A stretch of DNA of 64,000 bases from Pedobacter yonginensis (GCF_003173595.1 NZ_QGNZ01000004.1:124001-188000), one strand, 5' to 3'. Counted from the first letter of the stretch, positions 1 to 9,408 are shown. The notes: a model not told the origin generated them from the letters alone. A program made the numbers and translations.

Positions 1-760
1 CATCCACTTCATTTTCATTTCTCACCCATTGTAACAGCAATTGCGGGATGATATATTCAGGCTTAAAATGGCTATTTGGATTAGAAACTTTTAACGAACA
101 GGCGGCAATTAACGGCCATGCCATCAGGTATCCAAAAACTTTTGTGTTATATAAACCACTCGTAAAATCCGGAGGAGTAAGGTCGATGTAGGTCACTACA
201 TCAGTGTTCTCTAATTTTGAAACTTGAAAGATATTCAAATCAGGTCTTTTTAATTCCTCCCAGCAAACGTAGATAGTCTTGCCCAAATAAAGAGATGGAA
301 ATCCAGGGATACTATAGCGCTGAGTGGCCACATTTCCCCTCAATTCAAAAGGAATGTGGAACATTTGGTTTTTTTTATAAAGGAAGTTGTCCGTTCCAAT
401 TCTACTTCTGTAAAAAGATTCCCCGATTTCGTATTCTCCTATACGGATCATAGATTTGTTTTTCGCAACTCGATTGGAGATTGTGTCTGCAAGAGCAAGA
501 TAGGCCTCTGAAGGTTTTCCGGCATAATAAAGATCTATGGCGTCAGTTATACCGTTTAAAAATTCTTCCTGTCGTTCCATCGTGCGACTGATTGTAACAC
601 TAGACAATAAACCTTTAACATTTTTCAAATCTGTTACCTCAGAAAGCAGATTCAAATATTGCTCAAAAATTTTCTTAATGTACTTTGCGTAATTACTTAT
701 TTTAGGAATTTCCTTCGGAAGAACGAATAACGGATCATTGAAAAGCTCCTCAAATGTCAT
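1..760 (-). CDS. RES-domain protein (partial, C-terminus outside window)
   Basis: The reading frame starts at an ATG at 760-758 and runs off the left edge, giving at least 253 residues. After an alpha-helical N-terminal part (about 110 residues) it shows the stretch FYRSR, then PFELRGNVATQRYSIPGFP and LYLGKTIYVCWEE. This pattern matches RES-domain proteins (PF08808), whose conserved Arg, Glu and Ser are known in toxin members to degrade NAD+ by phosphorolysis. The start lies 8 bases after the stop of the upstream ATPase gene, so the two are very likely co-transcribed. No Xre-type antitoxin gene is visible, unlike classical RES-Xre pairs, and the N-terminal extension is longer than in small RES toxins. 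Family call is fairly sure; NAD+ as substrate is inference. Confidence 0.7.
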   Translation of the reverse strand, partial: MTFEELFNDPLFVLPKEIPKISNYAKYIKKIFEQYLNLLSEVTDLKNVKGLLSSVTISRTMERQEEFLNGITDAIDLYYAGKPSEAYLALADTISNRVAKNKSMIRIGEYEIGESFYRSRIGTDNFLYKKNQMFHIPFELRGNVATQRYSIPGFPSLYLGKTIYVCWEELKRPDLNIFQVSKLENTDVVTYIDLTPPDFTSGLYNTKVFGYLMAWPLIAACSLKVSNPNSHFKPEYIIPQLLLQWVRNENEVD

Positions 761-768
761 AATAGTTT

Positions 769-3660
769 CTATTTAATTGCATATTTCCTTTCTCTTTGTT
801 TGAAAGCCTCTCCCCCTCCCTCCAAAATATCGGTTACATGCTCCTTTACACCTTGCCGATGTAAAATGTTCGTACCATTATTAGTGAAGCTATGTTCTAA
901 AGAACCATTCACATATTCAAACCTCATTTGATTGGTCTCTACCGTATTACTTTGCCCTGCTTGATTTGCAATAATAATATTTTCGCTGTCTGTAGCAACA
1001 ACTAGATTTGCGTTATGTGAAACGATAATAATTTGTCGTTCCTTTTTTTTGTTTTTAATCATTTGACACAGCAGATCATATATGGTTCTATTATCGAGAT
1101 TATCTTCAGGCTGATCTATCAAAATTGGATATTCTGCAGAACTAATCTGTAAGAACAAGATTAATAGAACAGTACCTTTTTTGCCCGGAGACATTGTTAA
1201 TAGATTATCGAGTTTATACGTTACTGTATAATCTATTTCAAACTCATCTTTGATCAGGCCGCGAAGTATACTTTCAAAATCAATATTTAATTTGAGTGGG
1301 ATCTGTATTTCTGAGCTTATAATTAATTTGTCATCCACTACCCGTATAGGTAGTGCCGTTATCTTTAATAGCTCCCCATAGTCTAAGAACCCATTTTTAA
1401 ACAGGGAATTGAAAAAATGATCCCTCGATATCGCTGATTTGTTTGCAAAATCAAATAACGGTTGTTGCTGATCTTTATATATTAGTTCCGCACTTAATTT
1501 AATCTCTGATCCAATTTCACTCTTTGTCGAATTGATAGTAGAGACAAGGCTTTTATACTCTTCGAATCTTTCGCTCAAAAACCTCACAAGTTGAGCTCTT
1601 GTACTTTCGTAATCTTTTGATAATTCTTTAAGCTGTTTTTCAAGATTCTCGGAGAATTCCTTTTTCTTTGTTTCTGCTTGTAATTGTAGCGTAAGCTTTT
1701 TGAGCTCTTCCTGCCCTGCAATTTTTCCGAGGTAGGGGCCGAGCGAGATATTTAAAGCGGCGATTTCTAAAATAAGATCAGACTTTTGTTTTGCAGTATT
1801 AATCTTTTCGACCTCTTCTTTGAAATTCTTAATTAAAGTTTTATAATCTACCATTAATCTCTGTTTGATCTTCTTTAGTCCAACAGGTATTTCAGTGACT
1901 TCGTCAAGTAAACGGTCTATTTGTCCTTTCATAAAAGTGGTTTCCTCTTCCTGTTTACCAAGGAGATTGACCATATTTGCCAAAAGTTCAGCCTCAATTT
2001 TGTTGATAATACTCTCTTGTTGCTCGACTAAGGCTAGTTGTTTCTCTTTCTCCGCTTTTTGTTTTGCCAGTGATGTGTATGCCGAAAATTCAAGGGTATT
2101 CAGATTCGAAGTTTTTTGGCCGTCTTCAATGTTTTTTTGAATTTGGTTGATGCCATTTAAAATCGTTGCAGATGCGCCTGTTTCCTTTATTTTAGTTTGG
2201 ATTTCTAACGCTTTGTTTCTAATTTGAAAGTAGATATTTATAGTGCGCTCAATGTCAGTGGTAGCCCGTTTTATTCGATCGTTTGTAGCCTCGAAAAAAG
2301 CTTTATAAATAACATCTTGAACAAGTATGTTCCTAATCAAGGCATTTAACTCCTCTTTATTATTACGCTCGACGAGGTAGTTTATGTAAAGCTGCGGTAT
2401 ATAGGTAATTCCATGGTTTTTGTTGGTAAGCAGGCGATCATTCAATCTATCTATCTCTCCGTTTTTCCACACAACCTCAAAGTCATATGATTGCTCAAAC
2501 TTATAACCTTCGAAATTTAGTCTTTTGGAAGCCCTTCCTACCTGATCGGGATCAATGCATTCTGCTGTGTTGTAGAGTAGGAGAGATTTTCCAGAGGATT
2601 TTCCACCAATAATCGAGTTGAGATTTTCGTTCAGATAAATGGACCGATTCCCGAATAAATTGTGCTCATCCAAAAACTTAAGTTCTGAGATAACATAGCG
2701 TTCATTTTTAATATCTGGCTTTAAGGTCTGAATCCTGATTCGATCCTCTGGTTCATACAGAGTCTGCTTAAGGCCTTCAAATGTTGGATCAGCTTTAATC
2801 CAGCAAAATCTGTTTTGCTCCGGGTTAAAGATTTTATCATTTGAATGAGCGTCGCATCCATGAAAACAAGGCATCAACGTACCGCATTTTTTGATAACAA
2901 TTTCTTTTTTATCTGCACCCTTACCTATGAAATAATTTCTATCATTTTCGTTTGACGAAAAAATAGCATCAGAAAACTGATATATACTCTGCCTTGTTGC
3001 GTCAAGCTGAGATACATTCCCAGTGAAAAAGTCCTCATGTTTTACAATTCCAGAAACCCCATCATTGCCTTTGTTTGAAACAACAATAATTGTGTTATCT
3101 CTTAGATTTTGATCTTTTTCAAAAATTGTGCGTAAATGATCATAGCTTATAACATACTGTTCAATTCCAAATTTAGTGGCAATCGAGCTCTCCATATTAG
3201 GGTCATCTTTCAAAACTCTTCCAAGTCTGGCAAGTTCTAAAGGGGCGGCAGAATAATTTGTTCCTGAATGCTGAAACGAAAGCTTCGCTAAAAAACGATT
3301 TTCAATTTCATGATCAATGTTGGGGTTGAAAATACAATGTATGTTGATCGCCGTAGAAGTTGACGTTGTTGGTAGGATACGAAGCTCTATATTAGGAATA
3401 ATCATTTCAAATTTCTTCAAAATCTTCCCTGAAGCGACGAAGGCTTTAAACTTAAAGTAATTTTCAATACTGAAATAATCAGTAATCCCAATGCATGCAA
3501 TTTCGGCTGCACTCTCATTAATTGATTGAATATAATTTTCCCACCTCGTTTCTGGGTTGGGGCCAATAAAACGATCGTTTTTTTTAGTCTCTGGCGTGTG
3601 GATATGTAAATCCCAGATTCGCCATTCCGATCCACGGGGATATTTAGTGTAAGAAATCAT
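769..3660 (-). CDS. PHP-domain plus SMC/ABC-type ATPase (TrlF-like)
   Basis: 963 residues. The N-terminus carries a PHP-type start (RIWDLHIHTPETKK, His-x-His at about residues 19-21), a metal-dependent phosphoesterase fold. The middle has a P-loop, IIGGKSSGKSLLLY (about residues 356-369), followed by a long charged coiled-coil stretch (about 440-700). The C-terminal half completes an ABC-type ATPase: signature-like SPGKKGTVLLI, Walker B with PILIDQPEDNLDN, and an IIIVSHNANLV switch histidine. This layout matches proteins annotated as TrlF-family AAA-like ATPases, with relatives in DNA repair (RecN, SMC) and in anti-phage ATPases. It is the first gene of a two-gene unit with the RES-domain gene. 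Role in defence is inference from architecture and neighbour. Confidence 0.75.
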   Translation of the reverse strand: MISYTKYPRGSEWRIWDLHIHTPETKKNDRFIGPNPETRWENYIQSINESAAEIACIGITDYFSIENYFKFKAFVASGKILKKFEMIIPNIELRILPTTSTSTAINIHCIFNPNIDHEIENRFLAKLSFQHSGTNYSAAPLELARLGRVLKDDPNMESSIATKFGIEQYVISYDHLRTIFEKDQNLRDNTIIVVSNKGNDGVSGIVKHEDFFTGNVSQLDATRQSIYQFSDAIFSSNENDRNYFIGKGADKKEIVIKKCGTLMPCFHGCDAHSNDKIFNPEQNRFCWIKADPTFEGLKQTLYEPEDRIRIQTLKPDIKNERYVISELKFLDEHNLFGNRSIYLNENLNSIIGGKSSGKSLLLYNTAECIDPDQVGRASKRLNFEGYKFEQSYDFEVVWKNGEIDRLNDRLLTNKNHGITYIPQLYINYLVERNNKEELNALIRNILVQDVIYKAFFEATNDRIKRATTDIERTINIYFQIRNKALEIQTKIKETGASATILNGINQIQKNIEDGQKTSNLNTLEFSAYTSLAKQKAEKEKQLALVEQQESIINKIEAELLANMVNLLGKQEEETTFMKGQIDRLLDEVTEIPVGLKKIKQRLMVDYKTLIKNFKEEVEKINTAKQKSDLILEIAALNISLGPYLGKIAGQEELKKLTLQLQAETKKKEFSENLEKQLKELSKDYESTRAQLVRFLSERFEEYKSLVSTINSTKSEIGSEIKLSAELIYKDQQQPLFDFANKSAISRDHFFNSLFKNGFLDYGELLKITALPIRVVDDKLIISSEIQIPLKLNIDFESILRGLIKDEFEIDYTVTYKLDNLLTMSPGKKGTVLLILFLQISSAEYPILIDQPEDNLDNRTIYDLLCQMIKNKKKERQIIIVSHNANLVVATDSENIIIANQAGQSNTVETNQMRFEYVNGSLEHSFTNNGTNILHRQGVKEHVTDILEGGGEAFKQRERKYAIK

Positions 3661-3681
3661 AGAGCTTAATTAAGATTATCT

Positions 3682-3689
3682 CAAATATA
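3682..3689 (-). promoter_or_regulatory. Putative -7 promoter element for the ATPase-RES operon
   Basis: On the minus strand this reads TATATTTG, a match to the Bacteroidota -7 consensus TAnnTTTG, ending 21 bases before the ATG at 3660. No clear -33 TTTG was seen. Confidence 0.4.
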
Positions 3690-4027
3690 TAATTATTTAG
3701 GTGATTTGATAACCTATATAAGACTGGATGATTGCGAGATCTGAGATGAATGCAGCCTAGTAAATTATAAACTATTAGATAAGAAAACGGGAACATTGCC
3801 TAAGCCATATTCCCGTTTATCTAAATTAACGCTCTCAAGAACTAAGATACAATTCTTTAAGCTTTTAACCAAACCCAATTTTTCGGGATAACTAGATATG
3901 TTAATTGTCTCAATTATCAAGTTATTAACATCTCACACTTCTGCTAGATCATCAGAAAGTAGCCTGTAGCATGCAATAAGAGGATTTTTGTTGTGTATAA
4001 TTACTAACATTTTTAGTTTTGAAAATT
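3690..4027. other. Non-coding gap, divergent intergenic region
   Basis: AT-rich DNA between the divergent ATPase and dinB genes. No ORF with family resemblance was found. It holds the promoter of the ATPase operon at its left end and the palindromes described separately at its right end. Confidence 0.5.
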
Positions 4028-4044
4028 GTTAAAAACTTTTTAAC
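4028..4044. promoter_or_regulatory. Perfect 17-bp palindrome upstream of dinB
   Basis: GTTAAAAACTTTTTAAC is a perfect inverted repeat (8-bp arms, one central base). It lies 25-41 bases upstream of a possible -7 element and could be a regulator binding site. No factor can be assigned from sequence. Confidence 0.4.
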
Positions 4045-4052
4045 ACTCTTAT

Positions 4053-4071
4053 TTGCTAATATAATTAGTAA
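4053..4071. promoter_or_regulatory. Near-perfect palindrome overlapping the dinB promoter
   Basis: TTGCTAAT-ATA-ATTAGTAA, arms match at 7 of 8 positions. Its right arm overlaps a -7-like TAATTTTG at 4069-4076, so a bound protein would block transcription of the dinB-dnaE pair. By analogy with other Y-polymerase operons a LexA-like repressor is possible, but Bacteroidota SOS boxes vary and none is proven here. Confidence 0.4.
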
Positions 4072-4076
4072 TTTTG
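4069..4076 (+). promoter_or_regulatory. Putative -7 element for dinB-dnaE operon
   Basis: TAATTTTG fits TAnnTTTG and ends 20 bases before the dinB ATG. A TTTG exists upstream at 4052-4055 but the 13-base spacing is shorter than usual for a -33 box. Confidence 0.4.
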
Positions 4077-4096
4077 AATGAATTAATTGACTTTTT

Positions 4097-5254
4097 ATGC
4101 AAAAGGACAAGCACATTATCCATATGGACCAGGACGCTTTTTTTGTTTCGGTCGAGGTCAGGAAAAATCCTGGACTAATAGGAAAGCCTGTGATCATCGG
4201 TGGGAGTTCTGACCGCGGCGTTGTGGCATCCTGTTCCTATGAAGCCAGAAAGTTTGGCGTACATTCCGCAATGCCTGCCCGTATGGCTAAGCAGCTTTGT
4301 CCCCATGCTGTTTTTCTCCGCGGAAACATGGACGAATATTCCAAAGCCTCGCATGAAATAACCGACATCCTCAAAGAGCGTGTTCCCCTAATCGAAAAAG
4401 CTAGTATTGATGAACACTACATCGATATGACCGGTATGGACCGTTTTCACGGATGCATGAAATATGCCCACGAACTTCGCGCGACAGTTATCAGGGAAAC
4501 CGGGCTACCGATCTCTTTCGGGCTTTCGGTAAACAAGACCGTTTCCAAAATGGCTACCAATGAGTGCAAGCCAAATGGCGAACTCAATATCGAATATCCG
4601 GGGGTGGTGCCTTTTTTAAATCCCCTTTCCATTCGCAAGATTCCCGGGCTCGGTGAGAAGACCTTTATAAAGCTCAGCGATATGGGCATCAAAAAAATCG
4701 AGACTCTTTCCCAGGTACCCATAGATCATATGACTGCGCTGCTCGGGAAAAATGGTCTCTCGCTTTTGCAAAAGTCCAAGGGCATTGATTTTTCGCCGGT
4801 GATTCCCTACTCTGAAGCTAAAAGTATCGGAACCCAGAGTACGTTCAAATCCGATTCGATTGATATCGTCATGATCGGCAACCTGCTGACCGCTATGGTC
4901 ATGGACATCGCTTTTCAGCTCCGAGAACAAAAAAAACTTTGTGCCTGCATAACCCTGACTATCCGTTATTCTGATTTTGAAGACGTAACCAGGCAGGCGT
5001 CTATTCCATACACTGCGCTCGATTCAGTGCTTATTGCCAAAGCCAAGGAACTTTTTCGACAACTATTCCAAAAAAGGAAGCTCATTCGTTTGGTTGGCGT
5101 GCGCTTGTCTAATCTGGTAACGGGCTATGAGCAAATTGATCTCTATTCCCAGAGCGAGGAACAGTATTCACTTTATCAGGCGCTGGATAAAATCCGCCAC
5201 CGTTTTGGAAGTAAATCTATTGCTATCGCATCGACCATGAACATTAACCTCTAA
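4097..5254 (+). CDS. dinB: DNA polymerase IV, Y-family translesion polymerase
   Basis: 385 residues, normal length. The first catalytic motif is HMDQDAFFVSVE with Asp11, and Phe16 sits at the steric-gate position. The second is SIDEHYIDMTG with Asp105 and Glu106. The usual residue after SIDE is a hydrophobic or small one, here His. Helix-hairpin-helix thumb (LSIRKIPGLGEKT) and the little-finger domain follow to the C-terminus. Y-family polymerases copy damaged templates. The gene is followed after 4 bases by a short DnaE-type polymerase gene, a pairing common on Bacteroidota plasmids and integrative elements and resembling mutagenesis cassettes. Codon use is noticeably richer in G+C than the surrounding DNA, suggesting acquisition. 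Confidence 0.92.
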   Translation: MQKDKHIIHMDQDAFFVSVEVRKNPGLIGKPVIIGGSSDRGVVASCSYEARKFGVHSAMPARMAKQLCPHAVFLRGNMDEYSKASHEITDILKERVPLIEKASIDEHYIDMTGMDRFHGCMKYAHELRATVIRETGLPISFGLSVNKTVSKMATNECKPNGELNIEYPGVVPFLNPLSIRKIPGLGEKTFIKLSDMGIKKIETLSQVPIDHMTALLGKNGLSLLQKSKGIDFSPVIPYSEAKSIGTQSTFKSDSIDIVMIGNLLTAMVMDIAFQLREQKKLCACITLTIRYSDFEDVTRQASIPYTALDSVLIAKAKELFRQLFQKRKLIRLVGVRLSNLVTGYEQIDLYSQSEEQYSLYQALDKIRHRFGSKSIAIASTMNINL

Positions 5255-5258
5255 GCCA

Positions 5259-8204
5259 ATGTACCTGAATGCCCATTCCCAGTATAGCCTTCGTTACGGC
5301 ACCATGCCCGTTCCACGTCTAATAGAAGAGGCGATGGCGCGTGGGGTTACCCAGATGGTACTAACCGATATCAACAATTCGACAGGCGCAATGGAATTTA
5401 TCCGTGAATGCCGTGAAAAGGGAATGAAAGGGATTTGCGGCATTGAATATAGAAGAGACAAAAAGCTGCTTTATATCGGCATAGCCAGAAATAAGGAAGG
5501 CATGCGGGAACTCAATGAGTTTCTGACCCACCACAACCTAAATTCCCTTGAACTTCTCGATCAGGCTGCAGACTTTGCCAATGCCTATACAATCTACCCA
5601 TACGGCTACCGCGGTAAGCTACGGAAAAACAAGTATATCGGTATACGTGCTGATGAACTGCACTTTCTTTTTAATGCAGATATCAATCTGCTTCGAAATA
5701 AACTTGTGGTCCTTCAGCCCGTTTTTGTCTGTGATAAACTGGAATACCGGCTACATGAATACCTCAGGGGAATAGACCTCAATTTGGTGCTGACCATGGT
5801 TACGAAGGAAGACAAATGCGCAAGAACAGACTGTTTTTTGCCTCCGGGAGAACTGGAATCCAGATTTTCAAAGTATGCCTTTATCCTTGACAATACCCGT
5901 GCGCTCATGGATAGCTGCTCAATGAATGAATACAACAGCGGAAGAGTAAACCTAAACCGTAAGACCTTTACAGGCAGTAAAAAGGATGACCGCGAACTCC
6001 TTGAAAAACTTGCAATGGGTGGAGTAGAATACAGATATGGTAAATCGAATAAAGAAGCGCTAAAAAAAGTAAAACATGAGCTTAAGGTAATCTTTGAACT
6101 GGACTTCTGTGCCTATTTTTTAATTACCTGGGACATTATCCGCTACGCATCTTCCCGTGGTTATTATCACGTAGGCAGGGGCTCTGGTGCAAACAGCACT
6201 GTGGCCTATTGCCTGCGCATAACAGATGTCGACCCAATCGAACTTGATTTGTATTTTGAGCGGTTTCTGAATGCCCAGCGTACCTCACCGCCTGATTTTG
6301 ATCTGGATTTTAGCTGGGACGAACGTGAAGATGTGCAGGACTATATCTTTAAAAGATACGGAGCAGCGCATACTGCGTTACTGGGCACCATGTCGACCTT
6401 TAAGGATAGATCAGTGATCCGCGAAATCGGAAAAGTAATGGGTTTGCCAAAGGCGGAAATCGATGGATTCACTGATCCCACCCGGGCGACTGCAAACCGG
6501 GACAATCCAACCTTTAAAAAAATAACGGCTATTTATCAGATGATGCAAAATATGCCGAACCAACGGAGCATTCATGCCGGCGGCGTACTGATTTCGGAAG
6601 AACCCATTACTTATTATACGGCACTTGACCTGCCGCCAAAAGGTATGCCCACCGTTCAGTGGGATATGTACGAAGCTGAAAAAATTGGCTTTGACAAATA
6701 TGATATCCTTTCCCAGCGCGGCATCGGACACATAAAAGAAGCCGTTCGTCTTGTTGAAGAAAACCTTGGCAAAAAGGTCGATGTGCACCAGGTAAGAAAA
6801 TTTATGAAAGATCCGCTCCTGAACAACAAGCTTAAAATAGGGGATACCATAGGCTGTTTTTATATCGAATCGCCTGCTATGCGCCAGCTGCTCACCAAAC
6901 TGAACTGTGATTCTTACCTCGTTCTGGTTGCGGCAAGCTCCATAATAAGGCCCGGTGTAGCAAGCTCTGGAATGATGCCCGCCTATATCCGCTACCACCA
7001 TGACCCTTCCAAAGTAGTCTATCTGCACCCTGTCATGGAGGAAATGCTTGGCGAGACCTATGGCGTGATGGTCTATCAGGAGGACGTAATCAAAATCTGT
7101 ATCCACTTTGCGGGAATGGATGGAACGGATGCGGATATTTTAAGGCGGGGCATGAGCGGAAAATACAGGTCTAAAAAAGAATTTGACAGGCTTGTAGAAA
7201 GATTTTTTGAAGAGGCAAGAAAGCTTGGCCGGCCCGATGAAACAATCACCGAGGTTTGGAGACAGGTATCCAGTTTTGCCGGCTACAGTTTTTCTAAAGC
7301 ACATTCGGCGAGCTTTGCAGTCGAAAGTTATCAGAGCCTTTTTTTAAAAACGTATTTTCCAAGAGAATTTATGGTGGCCGTACTCAATAATTATGGTGGA
7401 TTTTATTCCAGGTGGCTTTATGTGCATGAACTAAAAAAAGCCGGCGCGAATGTTCATCTGCCCTGCGTAAACAACAGTCTTGCGACCGTTTCTATTGTTA
7501 ATGAGGATGCCTACCTGGGTTTTGTAGGCGTTCATGGGCTTGAAAATAGGTTTATGGATCTCATACCCGAAGAAAGAATTTCCCACGGAGCTTATATTTC
7601 AGCCGAGGATTTGATTAAAAGAACGGGTATCGGAATCGAGCAGGTTGTTATTCTGATAAGGGTCGGAGCGCTGCGGTTTACAGGAAAAAGTAAGAAAGAG
7701 CTGCTCTGGGAAGTGCACCTAATGATGGGCCAGAAACCCAAACCTTCCAATAATGCCGAACTTTTTCAGATAGAAAAGAAAAATTATGCCATGCCTGTGC
7801 TGATAAATACAGATCTGGAGAATGCCTACCATGAACTTGAACTGCTCGGCTTTCCCCTTTCCATGTCCATGTTCGATCTTTTAAAAACAGTCTACAGAGG
7901 GCAGGTTAGGGTTTCAAACCTGAAGCAACATATCGGCAAGATGGTCAAAATGGTAGGACTTTATGTATGTGAAAAAACCGTACACACCAAAAACAACAAA
8001 AAAATGTGGTTCGGAACTTTTCTGGATGCGGACGGAAATTTCTTCGATACGACTCACTTTGCGAATTCAACGCCCGCTTATCCTTTCAGGGGTCACGGCT
8101 GTTATCTGATTGCCGGCGTAGTAGTCGAGGACTTTGGTTTCCCAAGCATCGAAGTGAAAAAATTTGCCAAGCTGGAAATTCTGCCAAACCCTGTGATGGA
8201 CTGA
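5259..8204 (+). CDS. DNA polymerase III alpha subunit-like, short (error-prone type)
   Basis: 981 residues, shorter than the housekeeping replicative alpha subunit (about 1150 or more). Order: N-terminal PHP-like domain (MYLNAHSQYSLRYG, then LTDINNSTG where the usual TDH histidine is replaced), C-family polymerase palm with catalytic aspartates in PPDFDLDFSWDE (about residues 343-354), fingers, a helix-hairpin-helix segment (about 770-800), and an OB-fold (about 870-970). The altered PHP motif suggests loss of metal-dependent proofreading, as known for DnaE2-like enzymes. The start is 4 bases after dinB, so translation is probably coupled. Likely role: extension or lesion bypass with DinB. 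It is probably an accessory polymerase, since a complete replicative DnaE would be longer. Confidence 0.85.
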   Translation: MYLNAHSQYSLRYGTMPVPRLIEEAMARGVTQMVLTDINNSTGAMEFIRECREKGMKGICGIEYRRDKKLLYIGIARNKEGMRELNEFLTHHNLNSLELLDQAADFANAYTIYPYGYRGKLRKNKYIGIRADELHFLFNADINLLRNKLVVLQPVFVCDKLEYRLHEYLRGIDLNLVLTMVTKEDKCARTDCFLPPGELESRFSKYAFILDNTRALMDSCSMNEYNSGRVNLNRKTFTGSKKDDRELLEKLAMGGVEYRYGKSNKEALKKVKHELKVIFELDFCAYFLITWDIIRYASSRGYYHVGRGSGANSTVAYCLRITDVDPIELDLYFERFLNAQRTSPPDFDLDFSWDEREDVQDYIFKRYGAAHTALLGTMSTFKDRSVIREIGKVMGLPKAEIDGFTDPTRATANRDNPTFKKITAIYQMMQNMPNQRSIHAGGVLISEEPITYYTALDLPPKGMPTVQWDMYEAEKIGFDKYDILSQRGIGHIKEAVRLVEENLGKKVDVHQVRKFMKDPLLNNKLKIGDTIGCFYIESPAMRQLLTKLNCDSYLVLVAASSIIRPGVASSGMMPAYIRYHHDPSKVVYLHPVMEEMLGETYGVMVYQEDVIKICIHFAGMDGTDADILRRGMSGKYRSKKEFDRLVERFFEEARKLGRPDETITEVWRQVSSFAGYSFSKAHSASFAVESYQSLFLKTYFPREFMVAVLNNYGGFYSRWLYVHELKKAGANVHLPCVNNSLATVSIVNEDAYLGFVGVHGLENRFMDLIPEERISHGAYISAEDLIKRTGIGIEQVVILIRVGALRFTGKSKKELLWEVHLMMGQKPKPSNNAELFQIEKKNYAMPVLINTDLENAYHELELLGFPLSMSMFDLLKTVYRGQVRVSNLKQHIGKMVKMVGLYVCEKTVHTKNNKKMWFGTFLDADGNFFDTTHFANSTPAYPFRGHGCYLIAGVVVEDFGFPSIEVKKFAKLEILPNPVMD

Positions 8205-8274
8205 TTTATACTATAGGATGAAAATTGGTTGTAATCGAATTTACATTGGTATAAAATTTATATATTGAATAATC

Positions 8275-8763
8275 ATGGAACAAAACGCTAATGGATATAT
8301 GATGCAGACAGAATCCGGTAAAATGGTTGTGCTGGATTATGTTTTTGGCGAAGGCGATATACAGTCTTACCAGCTGATCCGCTTCGCAGCAGGTGAGGCC
8401 TGGAACGTTGTCTTTGACGGGCGACTTTTGGCATTGGTACGTAAGGACCAAAACAAGTGGATAAAGGTTATCGGTGAAACAATAGACGAAGCCCAGATTT
8501 TCGACATCGGTAAATTTATAGATGCGCAGCACTTTAATCTTCTACCATCAAAAATAAAATCACACTGGCAGGAATATGTTGCCGAAGTTATCATTAGAAC
8601 AGATAGTGAGTATATGATCGTAACGCGTCCCAATATAAGCTTTGAAAGATTTCAGAAAATGTTTTGTTCCTTCATTGAAGAGCTTGTTGAAGATCCATGG
8701 CCGATTGATTTCAAGGTCTACAATAGTGAATTCACCAATGAATTTCATGCGAGGGTTTCGTGA
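8275..8763 (+). CDS. Hypothetical protein, 162 residues
   Basis: Soluble, acidic protein without signal peptide or membrane segment. It begins with the ATG of MEQNANGYMMQTESGK and contains aromatic-rich strands (NVVFDGRLLALVRKDQNKW). No family was recognised. It sits 70 bases after the polymerase gene in the same direction and before the RadC-like gene, so it probably belongs to the same mobile block. Confidence 0.6.
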   Translation: MEQNANGYMMQTESGKMVVLDYVFGEGDIQSYQLIRFAAGEAWNVVFDGRLLALVRKDQNKWIKVIGETIDEAQIFDIGKFIDAQHFNLLPSKIKSHWQEYVAEVIIRTDSEYMIVTRPNISFERFQKMFCSFIEELVEDPWPIDFKVYNSEFTNEFHARVS

Positions 8764-8943
8764 ATCTAAGAGAGAAAATAACCATTTAATTAAAAACAAA
8801 TTTAGGTCTGAAGTCCGGCACGCAAAAGAAATTCCGGCATAAACCCTCGGGTAGCCTTTGCCCGCATATCCATTTATTCCGTTGCTTCTTTCGCTTTGGC
8901 GGACATACAGACCTACCTGAGCTCCATAATTAAAAAAAATATT

Positions 8944-9399
8944 ATGGAAAAGTCAATGTACCAGCTGGCAGAAATCGAAATCAGCTACAAGCCAAAATTT
9001 AAATCTTCTGAGCGTCCAGTAATCGATAACCCAGATAAGGCCTACAGGATTATACTTGAAAACTGGAGTGAAGATAAAATAGAACTCCTTGAAGAATTCA
9101 AGATGGTTTTGCTGAACAGAAGAAACCGCGTCCTGGGGTTTGTAAACCTGTCTCAGGGCGGAATTTCGGGGACAGTTGCCGATATAAAAATCATTTTCGC
9201 AATAGCGCTGAAGGCATGTGCCAGCGGAATCATTCTTTCCCATAACCATCCATCGGGCGAACCGAACCCAAGTGAGGCCGATATCAATCTAACAAAGAAA
9301 CTTTTCCAGGCTGGGGTGCTATTGGATATCCCAATTCTCGACCACATCATCGTCTGTAATGATAGTTTTTACAGTTTTAAAGAAGAAGGCATAATCTGA
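8944..9399 (+). CDS. RadC-like JAB/MPN-domain protein
   Basis: 151 residues from the ATG at 8944 (MEKSMYQLAEIEISYKPKF); an upstream in-frame ATG at 8896 would add 16 residues but the shorter form fits the family better. The JAB metal-binding signature is clear: GIILSHNHPSGEPNPSEAD (His-x-His ... Ser ... Asp), followed by LLDIPILDHIIV. It lacks the N-terminal helix-hairpin-helix of chromosomal RadC, as is usual for the short copies on plasmids and integrative elements of Bacteroidota. The biochemical role of RadC is not settled; metal-dependent hydrolase activity is a family expectation only. A strong hairpin terminator follows. Confidence 0.85.
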   Translation: MEKSMYQLAEIEISYKPKFKSSERPVIDNPDKAYRIILENWSEDKIELLEEFKMVLLNRRNRVLGFVNLSQGGISGTVADIKIIFAIALKACASGIILSHNHPSGEPNPSEADINLTKKLFQAGVLLDIPILDHIIVCNDSFYSFKEEGII

Positions 9400-9408
9400 A
9401 GCTACCTC

